NCBI GenBank assembly: GCA_964610115.1
Contig: CAZSUW010000005.1
Location: 1-53,560, forward strand
Direction of reading: 5' to 3'
Length of the DNA: 53,560 nt
Origin: Litorimonas sp964610115
GTDB taxonomy: Bacteria > Pseudomonadota > Alphaproteobacteria > Caulobacterales > Maricaulaceae
Shown here: positions 52,572-53,560 of the stretch, piece by piece
Layout of the letters: each line of letters starts with the position of its first letter
Numbering within the stretch: the first letter of the stretch is position 1
The notes under the pieces: model-generated
Told to the model about the DNA's origin: nothing
The model's database searches: none
Seen by the model: only the letters and a program-made list of their open reading frames with translations
Made by a program: the position numbers and the translations under genes

Positions 52572-53553
52572 TTTGATTTTAATTGCCGATTGGTTTGCGG
52601 ACGGATTTTGAGATGAGGAACCGCATGATCAAGAACGATATGTTCTGGTTTGAGGTTGGCAATCTCACTCGGGCGGCAGCCGGTCTCAATAAGAGCATAA
52701 ATAATGCACCGTGCCTCAAAATTGAGATTGTCTAGCGCTCCAGCGGCCAGGATATTATCCTCTATCCAACTCCTCTCAAAAGCTGGGATGTCTTTGTAGG
52801 TAACATTCTTGAAGCGAAGGTTTCGGAACGGATTATCCCGCTTGTCTTCGCCCTGATAATCCCAGAACCGTTCGTAGAGAATTGGCAAATTCGTTACATC
52901 CTTTTTGGCTGAATTTGCATGTAGGGGTTTTGAACCATCTGTCGGGTTTACCCGTGCGCCCCACCGATCAAAGATCTGCTAGGCATGGCTTCGGTTTATC
53001 GCATCCATGAGAAGGTCGCCACACACGGCCTAAAATTTGTTCACGGAACGACGTTTTACTTTCGTCCAGTTTCTCAACGGGCTTTCTGATCTTCCCTTTA
53101 AGTCCGCGGCGCAAATCTTCTCACAGTAGATTTTGAAAGCCTGTGTAATTGAAACAGCCCTCGGCTTTACGAGGCCGAGCATGGCATCTGCATGAGACGT
53201 GGCCATTGGAGAGGCGATGTCCAGTTTCTTCAGTTGATCAAATATTTCATCAAGTGTGGTTTCAACGCCGAGGTCTTCCGCCGGGATATAGACGAACCCG
53301 CACGCCCTGGCCCGTTATCTCGCGGCTTCATAACTATCCAAGGCAGTCGGTTTTCAACCTTCAAAGATCGCCAGAAAAGTTCGTCCGCTTTGGCTAACGC
53401 GTCACGTCGCGCCCGCGCGATTTCCACAGATGCGGTATCGAGTGTGACACGTATTGTTCCGCGAGGGTCAATGGCTTGGTAAACCGTGGGTACTCTTCGG
53501 TGATAATTCCAGCGATCCCCACGGCGGTTGAGATACTGGTTGAGCCGTTTCAT
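52572..53553 (-). pseudogene. Decayed tyrosine recombinase (phage-type integrase)
   Basis: Reading on the minus strand from ATG 53553: an integrase N-terminus (LNQYLNRRGDRWNYHRRVPT, ASVEIARARRDALAKADELF), then a frameshift at about 53295-53312, after which GFVYIPAEDLGVETTLDEIF, DQLKKLDIASPMATSHADAM continues; next WTKVKRRSVNKF followed by TAG, DLLMDAINRSHA and a second TAG, then a long open part with the catalytic-arginine region (EARCIIYALIETGCRPSEIA, NLKPEHI) and RPQTNRQLKSK. There the sequence changes to the ABC transporter remnant, so the HxxR and tyrosine motifs are missing. It is inactive: one frameshift, two stops and loss of the 3' end. Confidence 0.85.
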
Positions 53554-53560
53554 TACAGGC

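Noticed and set aside
52463..52888. A 141-codon minus-strand frame as an intact integrase
   Set aside because: It contains only the middle of an integrase; upstream in-frame stops cut it from its N-terminus, and its last about 40 codons are antisense to the ABC transporter remnant.
53192..53482. Plus-strand frames at the right end (also 53149-53397)
   Set aside because: They are shadows of the integrase pseudogene on the other strand, whose translation matches a known family.

Overview
The window (53,560 bases) is a chromosomal piece of an alphaproteobacterium. The flaF-flbT pair next to a flagellin gene, the minimal FlgJ and FlgD, and several sites resembling the CtrA box (TTAA-N7-TTAAC) ahead of flagellar units suggest the dimorphic, CtrA-using lineages (Caulobacterales, Maricaulales, Hyphomonadaceae or Parvularculales type). 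Species cannot be told from the sequence alone.

Bases 1-29,710 hold an almost continuous flagellar cluster of about 35 genes in alternating blocks: fliH-fliN-fliP (+); motB, then flgE-flgK-flgL-flgI (-); a fliM-like gene, motA, a secreted unknown, flgF-flgG-flgA-flgH-fliL (+); fliK-flgD (-); flgJ, a flgN-like gene, fliC, flaF, flbT and a DUF1217 gene (+); fliI (-); flgB-flgC-fliE-fliQ-flhA-fliR-flhB-fliJ-like (+); fliF and fliG (+). Together they encode export gate and ATPase, MS ring and switch, rod, P and L rings, hook, junction proteins, filament and stator. fliG is broken only by a false 100-N scaffold gap: the two contig ends share a 55-base overlap, and merging them restores a 332-residue reading frame.

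Bases 29,887-37,954 are an accessory region built around extracytoplasmic hydrolases and regulators: a small lipoprotein; an S41-type peptidase coupled to a 28-residue membrane peptide and divergent from a membrane-bound LytTR regulator; a beta-lactamase-like serine hydrolase lipoprotein followed by a 36-residue membrane peptide and preceded by a membrane-bound AraC regulator; and a SARP/BTAD-type regulator fused to an alpha/beta hydrolase. Two tiny membrane ORFs were found by reading the intergenic DNA.

Bases 38,264-52,127 encode two giant RTX (calcium-binding nonapeptide) proteins of 2857 and 1613 residues, with no N-terminal signal peptide and a type I secretion-like C-terminus. Their last 1204 bases, including the stop codon, are identical, which points to recent gene conversion or duplication. 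The spacer before the first one carries phased direct repeats next to the SARP-like gene and a perfect 10-3-10 inverted repeat.

Bases 52,303-53,553 are wreckage: two fused pieces of a PrtD-type type I secretion ABC transporter abutting a decayed, 3'-truncated tyrosine recombinase with a frameshift and two stop codons. The RTX proteins therefore have lost their neighbouring exporter and must depend on one encoded elsewhere, if they are secreted at all.
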